NCBI RefSeq assembly: GCF_009909185.1
Contig: NZ_JAAAMV010000004.1
Coordinates: forward strand, 1-64,000
DNA from: Paenibacillus glycinis
Lineage (GTDB): Bacteria > Bacillota > Bacilli > Paenibacillales > Paenibacillaceae
Direction: 5' to 3'
Length of the DNA stretch: 64,000 bases
A program made the translations under genes and the position numbers. The notes beneath the pieces are model-generated. The model ran no database searches and had not been told where the DNA came from. It worked only from the letters and a program-made list of their open reading frames with translations. Below are positions 11,646 through 22,489 of the stretch, piece by piece; position 1 is the stretch's first letter, and every line of letters begins with the position of its first letter.

Positions 11646-13835
11646 CTACTGCTTATACACGCGCACGTAATCGACGAACATGTCGATCGTGCCGTTATAG
11701 CGGGACAGATCCATCGGCCAGCCATTGCCGCCCGCAGCGAGGTTAAGCATGAAGAACAGCGGCTGCGTCTTGGACAGGTCCGTCGTCGGATGGCGCCCGA
11801 CCTCGATGCCGTCGAGGTAGTAGATCGTATCGGTCAACGTGATCTTCGTGCCGTAGACATGCGGCGTCATGGCCCAGCCTCCGCCGCCGCCGATCGTGTT
11901 CATCGGCTGCTGCTGGTAAATGCCGCCCGTGACCGTGCTCGTGTAATTCCACGTATGCGAGGACGTCCAGTAGCCGTAATCCTGGTTCGGATTGCCCGCG
12001 CCTCCGCCGCCGTAAGCCTCGATCGTATCCAGCTCATCCGCCGGCACGGACAGCCCTTGATACGTGTTCTTCGTCATGAGCCAGAACGCCGGCCAGCTGC
12101 CCGGCGCGGAAGGACCGATCAAGCGCGCTTCGAAGTACGCCGGCGCTTGGGCCGTGATGCCCGTGCCGTCGAGCTTGAGCGAGGAGATCAAGCCGGCCGT
12201 GTTCTTGTTGGCGTCGGCCCGGATGCGCAGGTACGTGCCGACCTGCGAGAACGGATTGCCCGTGCCCGTCGGATCGGCGAACGGAATGAGGCCGAAGTCG
12301 CCGCCGCCCGGCTTGTGCGCGGCATACGTCGCGCCGCTGCCGTTGCCGGAGATGGACGGCATCGTATTAAAGTCGTCCGAGAACACGAGCGACATGCCGC
12401 TTGCCTGCGCCGGCGCCGTCGACGGCATGCCTTCGTTCCAGGCTACGCCGCCCGTGTTGTACAGCTGCAGGTAGCTCGTATCCGACACGCTGCCGTTCGT
12501 GCCGGTGATGCGCACGGAGATCGGACCGTGCGGGTAGCTGTTCGCCGGGAAGACGAACGAGCCGTGGCCCGAAGCGTCCAGCGTCACCGTGGCGACGGTG
12601 CTGTCGGAACCGTACGTGCCGCCGGGCAGCCAGCTCTTGGCGTTCGCCGTCGTCAGGCCCGGCGCCACGATGTCGATGGTGGTATTGCCGCTGACGTTCG
12701 CGCCGTAGGCCGGCGACGAGACGGACACCATATTCTGCGGATAGAACGCCGGCGGCGTCGGACCGCTGTCGTACTGGAGCTTCCACTGTTCCGACCACCA
12801 GTTGTTGTTGTCCGGCGCCGTCGTGCGATTGGCCGTCGGATAGCCGAACTGATCCTCGACGTTGAGATATCCGTTGTTGGAACGGTTCTTGATCGATACG
12901 AACGACCCGGAGATTACGTTGACCGCCCAGTGGCTCGTCGTATTGGCCGACGCGATGTTGGAGGTGGCGACTTGCGTCGCGCCGCCGCTGATTTCCATGT
13001 ATTCGCCGCTTGATTTGTTCTTGATCCGGTAATAGCCGCCGGACGCGTCCTCGAGACTCCAAAGGTACGTATCGCCGCTGCCCGTGCCGTAGTTCACCCG
13101 CGTGCCGCCGTCATAGAGATACTGGGTCGAGAGCCAGCGGCTCGGGATTTTGTAATACGTCGTGCCCGTCGGCGGCGTCGTTGTCGTCGTGCCGTCGACG
13201 TTCGTGAACGTGGACGTGTTCAGCTGCGACGTATCCGTCGAGGTGACCGCCAACCCCTTGAGCGTATTGGCGCCCATCGCGATCGTCTGCGGCGTGCCGA
13301 TTTGGGTCCAGCTCGTGCCGTTGGACGAATAAAAGCCCGTGAACACGTTGCCCGCGCGCGTGATTTTCAGCCAGACCGGCGAGAATACGCCGCCTACCTG
13401 AACGCCTTGGGCATCTGAGCCGACCGTGTTCCGGTAGACCATGAGCAGCCCGTTCATCGTCGAGAAGATCGAGAATTGGACGGCGCCCGTGGAGCTGTCG
13501 TTGCGAATCATGATGCCGGTCTTGGCCCAGGACTGGGTGTACTGCATCGTGGCGACCTTCGCTACGATGCTTCCGTCGCCGCTGAGCGGCGCGGAGGCGA
13601 ATTGGAAGGTGTCGTTCTTGCCCCAGACATCGCTGCCCGCGCCTCTGACCGTAAACGTTCCGGTGGACGCGTCGTAGTCCGAGCTGCCCGCGAGTCCCGT
13701 CGTGCCGATGTCGGCGTTCGTCCATCCCGTCGGCAAGGGCGATGCGTCCGCGATGCCGTAAGCGATCGGCAGCACGGACAGCAGGAGCGCGATCAAGAGC
13801 ATTTTCGCCATCGCTTTTTTTCCGCTGAACGTCAT
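11646..13835 (-). CDS. Secreted multidomain GH16 glycoside hydrolase
   Basis: 729 residues from the ATG at 13835. An ATG 12 bases upstream directly abuts the AAAGGAG and is less likely to be used. A signal peptide (KMLLIALLLSVLPIAYGIADA) is followed by a beta-sandwich of about 190 residues resembling DUF1349/LamG modules, then a ricin-type beta-trefoil (YYRIKNKSSGEYMEISGG), an Ig-like module (about 350-440), and the GH16 catalytic domain. The signature is DELDTIEAYGG, giving Glu601, Asp603 and Glu606. GH16 enzymes are retaining endo-hydrolases of beta-1,3/1,4-glucans or galactans. With alpha- and beta-galactosidase genes alongside, a galactan-type substrate is plausible but unproven. It is encoded directly behind the two-component genes. 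Confidence 0.85.
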   Translation of the reverse strand: MTFSGKKAMAKMLLIALLLSVLPIAYGIADASPLPTGWTNADIGTTGLAGSSDYDASTGTFTVRGAGSDVWGKNDTFQFASAPLSGDGSIVAKVATMQYTQSWAKTGIMIRNDSSTGAVQFSIFSTMNGLLMVYRNTVGSDAQGVQVGGVFSPVWLKITRAGNVFTGFYSSNGTSWTQIGTPQTIAMGANTLKGLAVTSTDTSQLNTSTFTNVDGTTTTTPPTGTTYYKIPSRWLSTQYLYDGGTRVNYGTGSGDTYLWSLEDASGGYYRIKNKSSGEYMEISGGATQVATSNIASANTTSHWAVNVISGSFVSIKNRSNNGYLNVEDQFGYPTANRTTAPDNNNWWSEQWKLQYDSGPTPPAFYPQNMVSVSSPAYGANVSGNTTIDIVAPGLTTANAKSWLPGGTYGSDSTVATVTLDASGHGSFVFPANSYPHGPISVRITGTNGSVSDTSYLQLYNTGGVAWNEGMPSTAPAQASGMSLVFSDDFNTMPSISGNGSGATYAAHKPGGGDFGLIPFADPTGTGNPFSQVGTYLRIRADANKNTAGLISSLKLDGTGITAQAPAYFEARLIGPSAPGSWPAFWLMTKNTYQGLSVPADELDTIEAYGGGGAGNPNQDYGYWTSSHTWNYTSTVTGGIYQQQPMNTIGGGGGWAMTPHVYGTKITLTDTIYYLDGIEVGRHPTTDLSKTQPLFFMLNLAAGGNGWPMDLSRYNGTIDMFVDYVRVYKQ

Positions 13836-13996
13836 TGCAATCTTCATCTCCTTTTGCGATCAAAAGTTATGAAACCTTGCGTTCGATTCGCGGACCCCTC
13901 CCCTCCTGAACCAAAATACGGTTACAGGATAGCACAACAAGAAGCGGCGATTAATATGGCGATCATCCGATTTCAAGGGTATTTCTTGCAAATTTG

Positions 13997-16750
13997 CTAC
14001 GGGTTGTGCAGCGGCACCGTCAACGTGACGGCCGTGCCCCGCATTTCCGCGCTTTCGATGGTCATGGACGTGCCTTCCTTGTAAATCAGCTTGAGCCGCT
14101 GGTACACGTTGCGCAATCCGATGCCGTTCTCCTCGCTCTGCGCTTTCCCGTATTCGCGCTCCATGTCGGTCCGGACGTGCGCCAGCGTCTCCTTGTCCAT
14201 CCCGATGCCGTTGTCGGCGATCCGCACCTTCAGCATGCCGTCCGCGGCCGCGGCCGAAATGACGATCCGCCCGCCTTCCTCCCAGCCCTCGAAAGCATGC
14301 TTGATCGCGTTCTCGATGATCGGCTGCAGGACGAAACGCACGATCGACATGCCCCGCAGCTCCTCCGGCACGTCGTAATGGACCTCGAAGCTGTGGCCGA
14401 AGCGAATCTGCTGGATGGTGACGTAATTGGCGACATGCGCCAGCTCCTTCTCCAGCTCCACGATGCCCGACCCCTTGGCGATGCTGTAGCGGAACAAATC
14501 CGCCAGCGCCCCGACGATCGCGCTCACCTCGAGATTGCCGCTCTTCATGCTCCGCATGTTGATGACTTCCAGCGTGTTGTACAGAAAATGCGGATTGATC
14601 TGCGCCTGCAGCATGTCGAGCTCGGCCCTCGTCTTCATCGCGATCAGGTCGTTCTCCTCGCTTATGACGCGGTCGAGCTGATCGATCATCCGATTGTAGC
14701 TGCGCACGATGCCGCCGATTTCCGTATTGTCGACATCCTCGAGCCGCAGGGATAGATCGCCTTCGCCGACCCGCAGCATCGTCTCCTTCAGCCGGTGGAT
14801 CGGCTTGACCAGCTGAACCGCGATCGCGATCGCCACGGCGACGGACAGCAGCAGGACGATGGAGGTGAACAGCATGAATTGCTGCTGATACTCCCGGTTC
14901 TTCTCGAGCACGTCGTTGAACACGAAGCCGATCGACAGCTTCCAGTCGGTATTCGGGATGCCGCTCGCGTACGCATACCGCCCGGTATCGTCGCCCGCGC
15001 CGTTCGCGCGCGACTCGTAGATCGTGCGGCCCTGGGCATCGGAGATGGCGTACGACGTATTGATCAGGCCGGAATCGATGCTCTCGAAGATCGACTGCTT
15101 CGGCACCATCAGCAGGTAGGTCGCCTCTCCGTTCACCCCGGGTCCCTCCAGCCGCTTCACGAGCGCCGTCGACATCGGATTGAAGACGTTCTTGTAATTC
15201 GTGATCCAATACGGATCGTCGCGGTCCGTCAAATAATCCGTGTCGGTGTTGAAGGCGCTTTTGTTGTTCGAGAAGATGGAGGAATAGATGCAGTTCCCGT
15301 TCTCGTCGAGCAGGACGAAATACGAGATGTCGTTCAAGCCCGGGTACATGAGCAGGCTCGGCGAGAGTCCGCCCGTCAGCAGCGGCGTGGTGTAGTTGTT
15401 CGTCACGTAATCCTGCAGCTGCCGGCTGGCGGAAATTTCTTTGAGAATCGTCTCCGTGAACTGCAGCCGGTTATGGATGCTGACCGCCGAGAAGCGGCCG
15501 GTCACGTCGACGGACGCCTCCATCTCGCGCTTGATGTCGTGCTGCGACAGCCAGGCATAGAGGACGCCGTCCGACACGGCGGGCAAGCCGACCGCCACGA
15601 TCAGCGCGAGTATGATCTTGTTGCGCATGGATACGGCGTGGAATCCTTTCTTGATCAGGTCGTCCGGCAGCGTCCGCAGCAGCCAATCGTTGCTGAGCGA
15701 GAAGTTCTTGATCTGCTTCGAGATCATGCGGAACGGCTTGAACACCTGCTTCAGGTAGACGTAGCTGAACAGCACCGTAACGAGCAGGGTAAACAGCGAC
15801 AGGATCGCGACTTGATAGACGCGTTCGCCGCTGAACGCGCCGGATTCGCCGTCTTTGTCCGTGTAGACGATGCTGAGATTGAACGGCGCCAGTTGTTGGA
15901 TCGCGTTATTGTAGGGGACGACGTTCTGCGCCTGCGCTTCCGTCTCCGGGCCCGCCGCGACGGCATTCTCGGGATCGCTCAGCGGATTGGAGGGCGCGGT
16001 CGTCCACAGCAGCCGCTTGTCCTTGCCGACGACGGAGAAATACGTGCCCTCCGGCGATTTCTCGGGAATCGCCTGCTGGAAGAAGCGGTCGCTCAGCACG
16101 ATGATGGTGAGCACCCCGTTCTCGTTGCCGTTCGAGAACACGAGACGGTCCTGGAGAGCCGCCATGAACGCTTTCAGCTGTTTGATGTCGGCCTTTTCCA
16201 GCATGGGGTTGCCGGTACGGAACGCCCGCTCGAAATCCGCCTGCGTGTACCTGGTCAGCTGTTCGCGATCCGGGAGAATCAGCTTGTCCAGCTTGGCATA
16301 ATGCAGCCGGTCCTGATCGAGCCGCGGCAGATCCGCGAACGTCGAGGAGGCGATCTGCTGCGCCATGGACCGCTGGACGAAGCTCTGCCCCAGAAAATAG
16401 ACCGCCTGCACGGAATCCGGCGAGAGATCCAGCGTGTCGAACTTCGCCTGCAGCTCCTTGGCCCCCAAGGCCGCGACGTCGTCCGCGCGAAGCCGCATCA
16501 GATTCTTGTAATAATCGCTGAATTCCGGCGTCTGGAGCAGCAGCATCAAATTATCGATGTTGTTGAGCTGGACGAGCACGTTCTGCTGAAACTGGTAGAG
16601 CATGTCCTGCGAGCGCTTCTCGTGCAGCGACTTGTCGATCGCGTCCATGTACGTGAGGCCGATGTAAGCCAGCGCGAGCTGCGTAACCAGGGTGAGCGCC
16701 GCCGCGAGAATGACGATCCGCCTGAGCGTCGGACCGAATCGGTTGATCAT
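13997..16750 (-). CDS. YesM-type sensor histidine kinase with two sensor modules
   Basis: 917 residues, against about 580 for an ordinary YesM-type kinase. It contains two membrane-anchored sensors in series: helix at about 11-33, an extracellular domain, helix at about 308-333, then a second helix at 377-397 (IILALIVAVGLPAVSDGVLYAW), another extracellular domain, and a fourth helix at 624-648. HAMP, His-kinase (INPHFLYNTLE, His721) and HATPase (ADNGIGMD) follow. From Met375 onward the protein is by itself a complete kinase. It probably senses saccharide outside the cell and phosphorylates the regulator encoded 17 bp upstream. The reading frame is continuous, so it is not a sequencing frameshift visible here. 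Confidence 0.9.
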   Translation of the reverse strand: MINRFGPTLRRIVILAAALTLVTQLALAYIGLTYMDAIDKSLHEKRSQDMLYQFQQNVLVQLNNIDNLMLLLQTPEFSDYYKNLMRLRADDVAALGAKELQAKFDTLDLSPDSVQAVYFLGQSFVQRSMAQQIASSTFADLPRLDQDRLHYAKLDKLILPDREQLTRYTQADFERAFRTGNPMLEKADIKQLKAFMAALQDRLVFSNGNENGVLTIIVLSDRFFQQAIPEKSPEGTYFSVVGKDKRLLWTTAPSNPLSDPENAVAAGPETEAQAQNVVPYNNAIQQLAPFNLSIVYTDKDGESGAFSGERVYQVAILSLFTLLVTVLFSYVYLKQVFKPFRMISKQIKNFSLSNDWLLRTLPDDLIKKGFHAVSMRNKIILALIVAVGLPAVSDGVLYAWLSQHDIKREMEASVDVTGRFSAVSIHNRLQFTETILKEISASRQLQDYVTNNYTTPLLTGGLSPSLLMYPGLNDISYFVLLDENGNCIYSSIFSNNKSAFNTDTDYLTDRDDPYWITNYKNVFNPMSTALVKRLEGPGVNGEATYLLMVPKQSIFESIDSGLINTSYAISDAQGRTIYESRANGAGDDTGRYAYASGIPNTDWKLSIGFVFNDVLEKNREYQQQFMLFTSIVLLLSVAVAIAIAVQLVKPIHRLKETMLRVGEGDLSLRLEDVDNTEIGGIVRSYNRMIDQLDRVISEENDLIAMKTRAELDMLQAQINPHFLYNTLEVINMRSMKSGNLEVSAIVGALADLFRYSIAKGSGIVELEKELAHVANYVTIQQIRFGHSFEVHYDVPEELRGMSIVRFVLQPIIENAIKHAFEGWEEGGRIVISAAAADGMLKVRIADNGIGMDKETLAHVRTDMEREYGKAQSEENGIGLRNVYQRLKLIYKEGTSMTIESAEMRGTAVTLTVPLHNP

Positions 16751-16767
16751 GCCGTGTCCCTCCGGGG

Positions 16768-18141
16768 TTACCTCGATTTGCTGCGGTATTCATGCGGCGT
16801 GCGGCCCGTGTATTTCTTGAACACTTCGGTAAAGTACGCGGGATCGGAATAGCCGACCTGCTCGACGATTTCGTAGATTTTGAGGTTCGTGCCGCCGAGC
16901 AGCTCCATGGCCCGCTGCAAACGGATGGCCGTCAGAAAGCTAAGGAAGGTTTGACCGGAGTTTTTGAACAGCGCGAACAGATGGCTGCCGGAGATGTGCA
17001 CCTGGTCCGCGACTTCTTTCAACGTCAGGCTGCGGTTGAAATTAGCCCGAATGTACTGCTTCGCCTGCATCAGCAGCATGCTGACCGGTTCCTCCGCGGC
17101 GACGCTCGGAGCGAAGGCGTCGACGCCGCCGTCCAGCGAGGCAACCGCCTGATCCTTGCTCGCGAGAACGGGCGGCTCGGGCCGGTTGGCGGACGTGCCT
17201 GGCGGTGCCGCAAATGTCGCGGCCGTGGTTGGCCGGAACGCCGCCAGCGTTCCCTCCTCGGCGTTCGCGGCCAGCGCCAATGACGCTGCTTGCGCGGATA
17301 ACCAGATATCCGCGGGCGAATCGACCGGATGGCCGATGCCGCCGGAGAAGGCGGATTTGAACAGTCCTCTGTACTTGCGCCAGTGCGGCAGCAGCTCGGC
17401 GAAATGCGTCTCGGCCTCCGGCTTCGCGGACAGCACGTAGGCTTCGCCCGTCTGCGCGTTCACCCAGTGATAGCCGAGCTCCTTGCCTTCCCATAAGTCG
17501 GCCAGGATATTATCCAGCGAGAACGCGAGGAGCTTTTTCTCTTTGTCGCCCATGCCCGGTACGGGCGATGCCAGGCGATTCGGGCGAAATACCGCGACCG
17601 CGTAGCGCCCGCCCCCAAGCAGCACCTCGCCGCCCGCGCAGCCCTCCTCCAGGTCCAGCTCCGAGAGCCGCTCCTGGAACAGGCGCCGCAGAAAATCCGC
17701 GCGCAGCACCTTCGCGAGCATCTCCGCCTTGCGGTTCAGCACGGATACGCGGAATTCCGCCTGCTTCTCCTCGCGCAGCCGTTCCACCGCCTTCGCGAAC
17801 GTATCGTGCAGCGTTTGAAACTGCAGCGGCTTGAGCAAATAATCGATCGCGCCGAACTTCAGCGCTTTCTGCGCATATTCGAAATCGCTGTAACCGGAAA
17901 GAATGACGACGCGAATGAACGGATAGCGCGCGTTCAAGGCGGTCATCAGTTCGATGCCGTCCATGAACGGCATGCGGATGTCCGTCACGACGATGTCGAC
18001 GGGACGCTCCTCAACAAATTGAAGCGCTTCCAAACCATGCGAGCAGCTGCCTGCCACTTCGATCCCGACCGCATCCCACGACCACGACGCCAAGCCCTCG
18101 CGAATCTCTTTCTCGTCATCCACGATCAGCAGTTTATACAC
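16768..18141 (-). CDS. YesN-type response regulator with AraC DNA-binding domain
   Basis: 457 residues. The receiver domain has the phosphoacceptor Asp54 in VVTDIRMPFMDG; a middle region and a Pro/Ala-rich linker (about 300-350) lead to an AraC-type double helix-turn-helix at the C-terminus (LTLKEVADQVHISGSHLFALFK and GYSDPAYFTEVFKKYTGRTP). The start is GTG at 18141, nine bases behind AGGGGG. It is the partner of the kinase gene that follows. The likely target is the GH16/transporter genes downstream. Confidence 0.93.
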   Translation of the reverse strand: MYKLLIVDDEKEIREGLASWSWDAVGIEVAGSCSHGLEALQFVEERPVDIVVTDIRMPFMDGIELMTALNARYPFIRVVILSGYSDFEYAQKALKFGAIDYLLKPLQFQTLHDTFAKAVERLREEKQAEFRVSVLNRKAEMLAKVLRADFLRRLFQERLSELDLEEGCAGGEVLLGGGRYAVAVFRPNRLASPVPGMGDKEKKLLAFSLDNILADLWEGKELGYHWVNAQTGEAYVLSAKPEAETHFAELLPHWRKYRGLFKSAFSGGIGHPVDSPADIWLSAQAASLALAANAEEGTLAAFRPTTAATFAAPPGTSANRPEPPVLASKDQAVASLDGGVDAFAPSVAAEEPVSMLLMQAKQYIRANFNRSLTLKEVADQVHISGSHLFALFKNSGQTFLSFLTAIRLQRAMELLGGTNLKIYEIVEQVGYSDPAYFTEVFKKYTGRTPHEYRSKSR

Positions 18142-18242
18142 GTTGCGATTCCCCCTGACCTTATCGGTACCAGTAAGTCACAGCCTTGTTAGATTGATTC
18201 CAGTGTACTGCGGCCAAGCCCGCCCGACAAGGTTCAGATTGG

Positions 18243-18267
18243 AAAAAGAGCGCGCCGGGCGCGCTCT
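18243..18267 (-). terminator. Intrinsic terminator upstream of the response regulator
   Basis: AGAGCGCGCC-CGG-CGCGCTCT followed by TTTTTCC on the minus strand. It insulates the two-component operon from transcription arriving from 18656 and beyond. It is the second of two minus-strand terminators here; the other is at 18508-18543. Confidence 0.8.
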
Positions 18268-18507
18268 GCGGCCGATGCCGCCGTAATTGCCCGCAAGGGC
18301 GGCGTGCGGGGTAGATGGAGGGCGGTGATGCGGGCGGAATTGCCGGCTTACACGCGAGGTGTACGGCAGCTGGTGCTGTTCTTTCTGCGAGAGCGGTCGG
18401 TTGCTTGGATGTACGGTACTGGGTGCTGTTCTTTCACTGAAAGCGTCCGGTTGCGCGGCAAGAGCAACGCCGGTGCCGTTCTACACCGGTGTCACCAGGA
18501 TGCAAAC
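18268..18507. repeat. Gap with two-copy 50-bp repeat
   Basis: GTACGGYAnYnGGTGCTGTTCTTTC recurs at 18361 and 18411, a 50-bp period. The stretch lies between two minus-strand terminators and has no credible start codon with a ribosome binding site. I see no gene in it. Confidence 0.6.
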
Positions 18508-18543
18508 AAAAAAAGCCGGCAAGTCCATTCGGAACTTCCCGGC
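18508..18543 (-). terminator. Intrinsic terminator of the methylase-regulator operon
   Basis: On the minus strand GCCGGGAAGTTCC - loop - GGACTTGCCGGC is followed by eight T residues. It lies about 110 bp after the methylase stop codon. Confidence 0.85.
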
Positions 18544-18655
18544 GTTCGGCAAGATCGGGGCAGGAAATATCGGCCCCTGCCTGTCGATCCTGCTATGGAT
18601 TATTGCGGCTTTCGGCTCCAATTCCCTCGCGCGCTTGCGACGGTTTTGTCCGGCC

Positions 18656-19621
18656 TCAGCTCCGCTTGCAGGCAAGGATCTGACGCTCGAACTTGCCTTT
18701 GCGAACCACGCATCGGTCCGTAATCGTCAAGCCGGCCCGCGCGACGTCGTCATCGATCGTTTCCGTCGTGACGAGGACGACGCGGCGGGCCAGCCTGCGC
18801 GCGCTGCCGAGCATCGCCAATCGTTCCCCGGCGGTCAGCACGGAGCACAAATTATACGGCAAATCCAGGATCGCCGCGTCGTAAGGGCCTTCCTCCCTCG
18901 GCTCCAGCGTCCGCATGTCCGCGCGCTTCACGACGTCCGGCATGCCGAAATGCGCCAGGTTGATCCGCGCGCCCTTCAGCGCGAGCGGATTCAGGTCGAA
19001 TCCGACGATGTCGATGCCCATCGAAATCGCTTCGATCAGCACCGTGCCGATGCCGCAGCACGGATCGACGACGCGCAAGCCCCTCCGAATATCCGGCGCC
19101 GCGATATTCGCGACCGCCCGCGCGACCCGCGTGCCGAGCGCGGTCGAGTACGGCTGCGGCTTGTCGTTATGCCGCAGCCATACCGCTTCGCTCTTCCCGT
19201 ACTCGCCGAACCAATATCGGCCCTGCGCATAGGCAAGCCCGAACAGCCGCTCCGGACGGCGCATGTCGGCCTTGCCCCGGATGCGCCAGCCGACTTCCTT
19301 CTCGGCGGCGCGCTGGCTGTCGTAGTCCGCGTCACCGCCGACGAACGTTACCTTGAAGGTGCGGCCGTCCAACCGGACGGCATCGCCGACCTGCTCGGCA
19401 ATGCCCGGCAGGTCGTTGGCCCAGAGCATGACGCTCAGCCGGCCCCGGATGAACGGACTTCGGCTCGGTTCGATCTTTTTATCGATTATCACACAACCCT
19501 CCTCAGGCTCGACGCCAAACAAAGCGCGCATCTCCATGCGGAATAACTCGTCTTCGTCCTCATGCGAGGCGACAGGGTAGAGATATTTTCCTTCCGCTTC
19601 CATTTGCATATTCCCACTCAT
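18656..19621 (-). CDS. TRM11-like / UPF0020 RNA methylase
   Basis: 321 residues. An N-terminal region of about 150 residues precedes a Rossmann methyltransferase fold. Motif I is VVDPCCGIGTVLIEA, the acidic SAM-ribose contact is in IVGFDLNPLALKGA, and the catalytic DLPY (in place of DPPY) is in ILDLPYNL. Relatives methylate guanosine N2 in tRNA. The start overlaps the upstream regulator stop by one base (TGAATG) behind GGAGGG, so the two are translationally coupled. Why an RNA methylase sits with an arabinoside regulator is unclear. Confidence 0.75.
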   Translation of the reverse strand: MSGNMQMEAEGKYLYPVASHEDEDELFRMEMRALFGVEPEEGCVIIDKKIEPSRSPFIRGRLSVMLWANDLPGIAEQVGDAVRLDGRTFKVTFVGGDADYDSQRAAEKEVGWRIRGKADMRRPERLFGLAYAQGRYWFGEYGKSEAVWLRHNDKPQPYSTALGTRVARAVANIAAPDIRRGLRVVDPCCGIGTVLIEAISMGIDIVGFDLNPLALKGARINLAHFGMPDVVKRADMRTLEPREEGPYDAAILDLPYNLCSVLTAGERLAMLGSARRLARRVVLVTTETIDDDVARAGLTITDRCVVRKGKFERQILACKRS

Positions 19622-20530
19622 TCAGTTCCCTCCGCTCCGGTACGTGCGGAAGAGGATGGACTGATTGTAATTGCCGAAGCCTTCGCCGTAGAGGGTAAGT
19701 CCCCCGACATGCTCGGCATCCTCCGGAACCGCGAACCGGAGCTGCCAGTCGTTGCGCGCCCTGACGATATCCTGCAGCGTCACCCCGGACAGCCGCTGCC
19801 CGTCGATGAAGGTGCCCGCGTTCGTGATGCGGATCACCTTCAGCCAGCCGTATTGATTGACGGTCCACCAGGCGGGCGTCAGCCGGCCGCGCCCTTCTCC
19901 GGAGTCGCCCGGGCTCGTCCAGACGCCGAGCAGCGTGTCGTTCAGATAGAAATGGATGTCCGACGGCCAGTCCACCCGAACGTCGGGCGCTTCCGATCCG
20001 ATCTCGAACGAGATCTCGATTTCCTCGAGCGTTTGGCCCGGCAGCACGTAATTGGGGATCCGGTATTCGACGAAGCCTTTGCCTAACCAGAGAATCTGCG
20101 CGTGCATCCGTTCCGGCTCCATGAAAAACCGGGGATCGTCGAACTGCCCGATGACCCGCTCCGTCGTCGCGAGCCCGCAGGTCGGGTGCACTTCGAACCC
20201 CGTATAGTGCCCGACCGGCACCGACACCTCCTGGTATTCCCGCTTCTCGCCCGCGGCTTGCGGAATCGTCAGCTCGACCAGGCTTACGGCCAACGAGCAA
20301 ATCTTGTGCGTGCCTCCGCCCCGCCGGACGAGCTTCGTCTGGATCAGGCCGCCCTTCTCCAGCTTCTTCGTGTGCATCGTCACGATGGCGCTGCTGAGGC
20401 CGAGCGCCGCGGCCAGCTCTTTCACGTTCATGGGCTCGGCCGAGAGAAGCTCCAGGATCCGCAGGCGCACGTCGCTCGCCAGCGCCTCGTAGAGGGGAAG
20501 CCATTTTCGGTCCAAATTCGCGCGTATCAT
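19622..20530 (-). CDS. ArsR-type regulator with large C-terminal domain
   Basis: 302 residues, about three times an ordinary ArsR. The winged helix covers about 10-75 (LASDVRLRILELLSAEPMNVKELAAALGLSSAIVTMHTKKL). The remaining 225 residues look beta-rich (DVRVDWPSDIHFYLNDTLLGVW) and may bind a ligand; I do not recognise a named domain. The ATG at 20530 lies eight bases behind GGAG; the in-frame GTG at 20539 overlaps that site. It is divergent from the GH51 gene across a 164-bp gap rich in GTTAA motifs, so it probably controls that gene and itself. Confidence 0.8.
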   Translation of the reverse strand: MIRANLDRKWLPLYEALASDVRLRILELLSAEPMNVKELAAALGLSSAIVTMHTKKLEKGGLIQTKLVRRGGGTHKICSLAVSLVELTIPQAAGEKREYQEVSVPVGHYTGFEVHPTCGLATTERVIGQFDDPRFFMEPERMHAQILWLGKGFVEYRIPNYVLPGQTLEEIEISFEIGSEAPDVRVDWPSDIHFYLNDTLLGVWTSPGDSGEGRGRLTPAWWTVNQYGWLKVIRITNAGTFIDGQRLSGVTLQDIVRARNDWQLRFAVPEDAEHVGGLTLYGEGFGNYNQSILFRTYRSGGN

Positions 20531-20550
20531 CCTATTCACTCCGCTCTCGC

Positions 20551-20690
20551 TCTAGTTAAGTTAACCATTATATTAATTCAATTCCGGAGGAAAGAAAAGC
20601 TTGCGCGCGGCCGAAGGCATGATGTTTAATAGGGTTAGACATGCAATTATGTTAAGTAGTTAATAATACTGTTAATTAAACAACGAGGTG
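20551..20690. promoter_or_regulatory. Divergent promoter region with GTTAA half-sites
   Basis: GTTAAGTTAAC (20555-20565) is an inverted repeat of GTTAA around a central G. GTTAA recurs at 20651, 20659 and 20671 close to the GH51 start. The A+T richness stands out from the surroundings. The simplest reading is a set of operators for the divergent ArsR-type regulator. Confidence 0.5.
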
Positions 20691-20691
20691 A

Positions 20692-22212
<1,521 letters not shown>

Positions 22213-22422
22213 GCGCTGGCCAAGCTGATCGGCGAGGAACGCAAAGCGGCCGTGGAGCGTTTGAAGCTGGCTGACTCCGATGCGCTCGGCGTCGGCAGGG
22301 ATCTCATCGCCTTCCATCCGCAGGCATGGAAGAAAGTGAACCGGGGCCGGGATTACAAGCAGACGGCGTTCGACGTCGCCGCGTCGTTCGAGATCACCTC
22401 GCGCGGCATCAAGATTAAACGC
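22213..22422 (+). pseudogene. C-terminal remnant of a Ger(x)C germination protein
   Basis: The 70 codons right after the GH51 stop, in the same frame, read like the end of a Ger(x)C (GerAC-type) lipoprotein: an Asp-Ser-Asp-x-x-Gly-x-Gly block (LADSDALGVGRDL), FHPQAWKKVN, then alternating hydrophobic strands ending ITSRGIKIKRK. That family is a subunit of spore germinant receptors in the inner membrane. The rest of the gene (signal peptide, lipobox, about 300 residues) is absent and there is no start signal, so this is a fragment. Assignment rests on motif resemblance. Confidence 0.6.
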
Positions 22423-22474
22423 AAAAGAGCTGCCGCGCCTTCATGTTCGCGTGAAGGCGCGGCGGCTCTTTTGC
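22420..22474 (+). terminator. Intrinsic terminator
   Basis: GCAAAAGAGC-T-GCCGCGCCTTCA, an 8-base loop, then TGAAGGCGCGGC-G-GCTCTTTTGC. This long near-perfect stem ends in a T run on either strand. It closes the GH51 transcript and overlaps the end of the Ger(x)C remnant. Confidence 0.9.
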
Positions 22475-22489
22475 AATTGAGTGTCCTTG

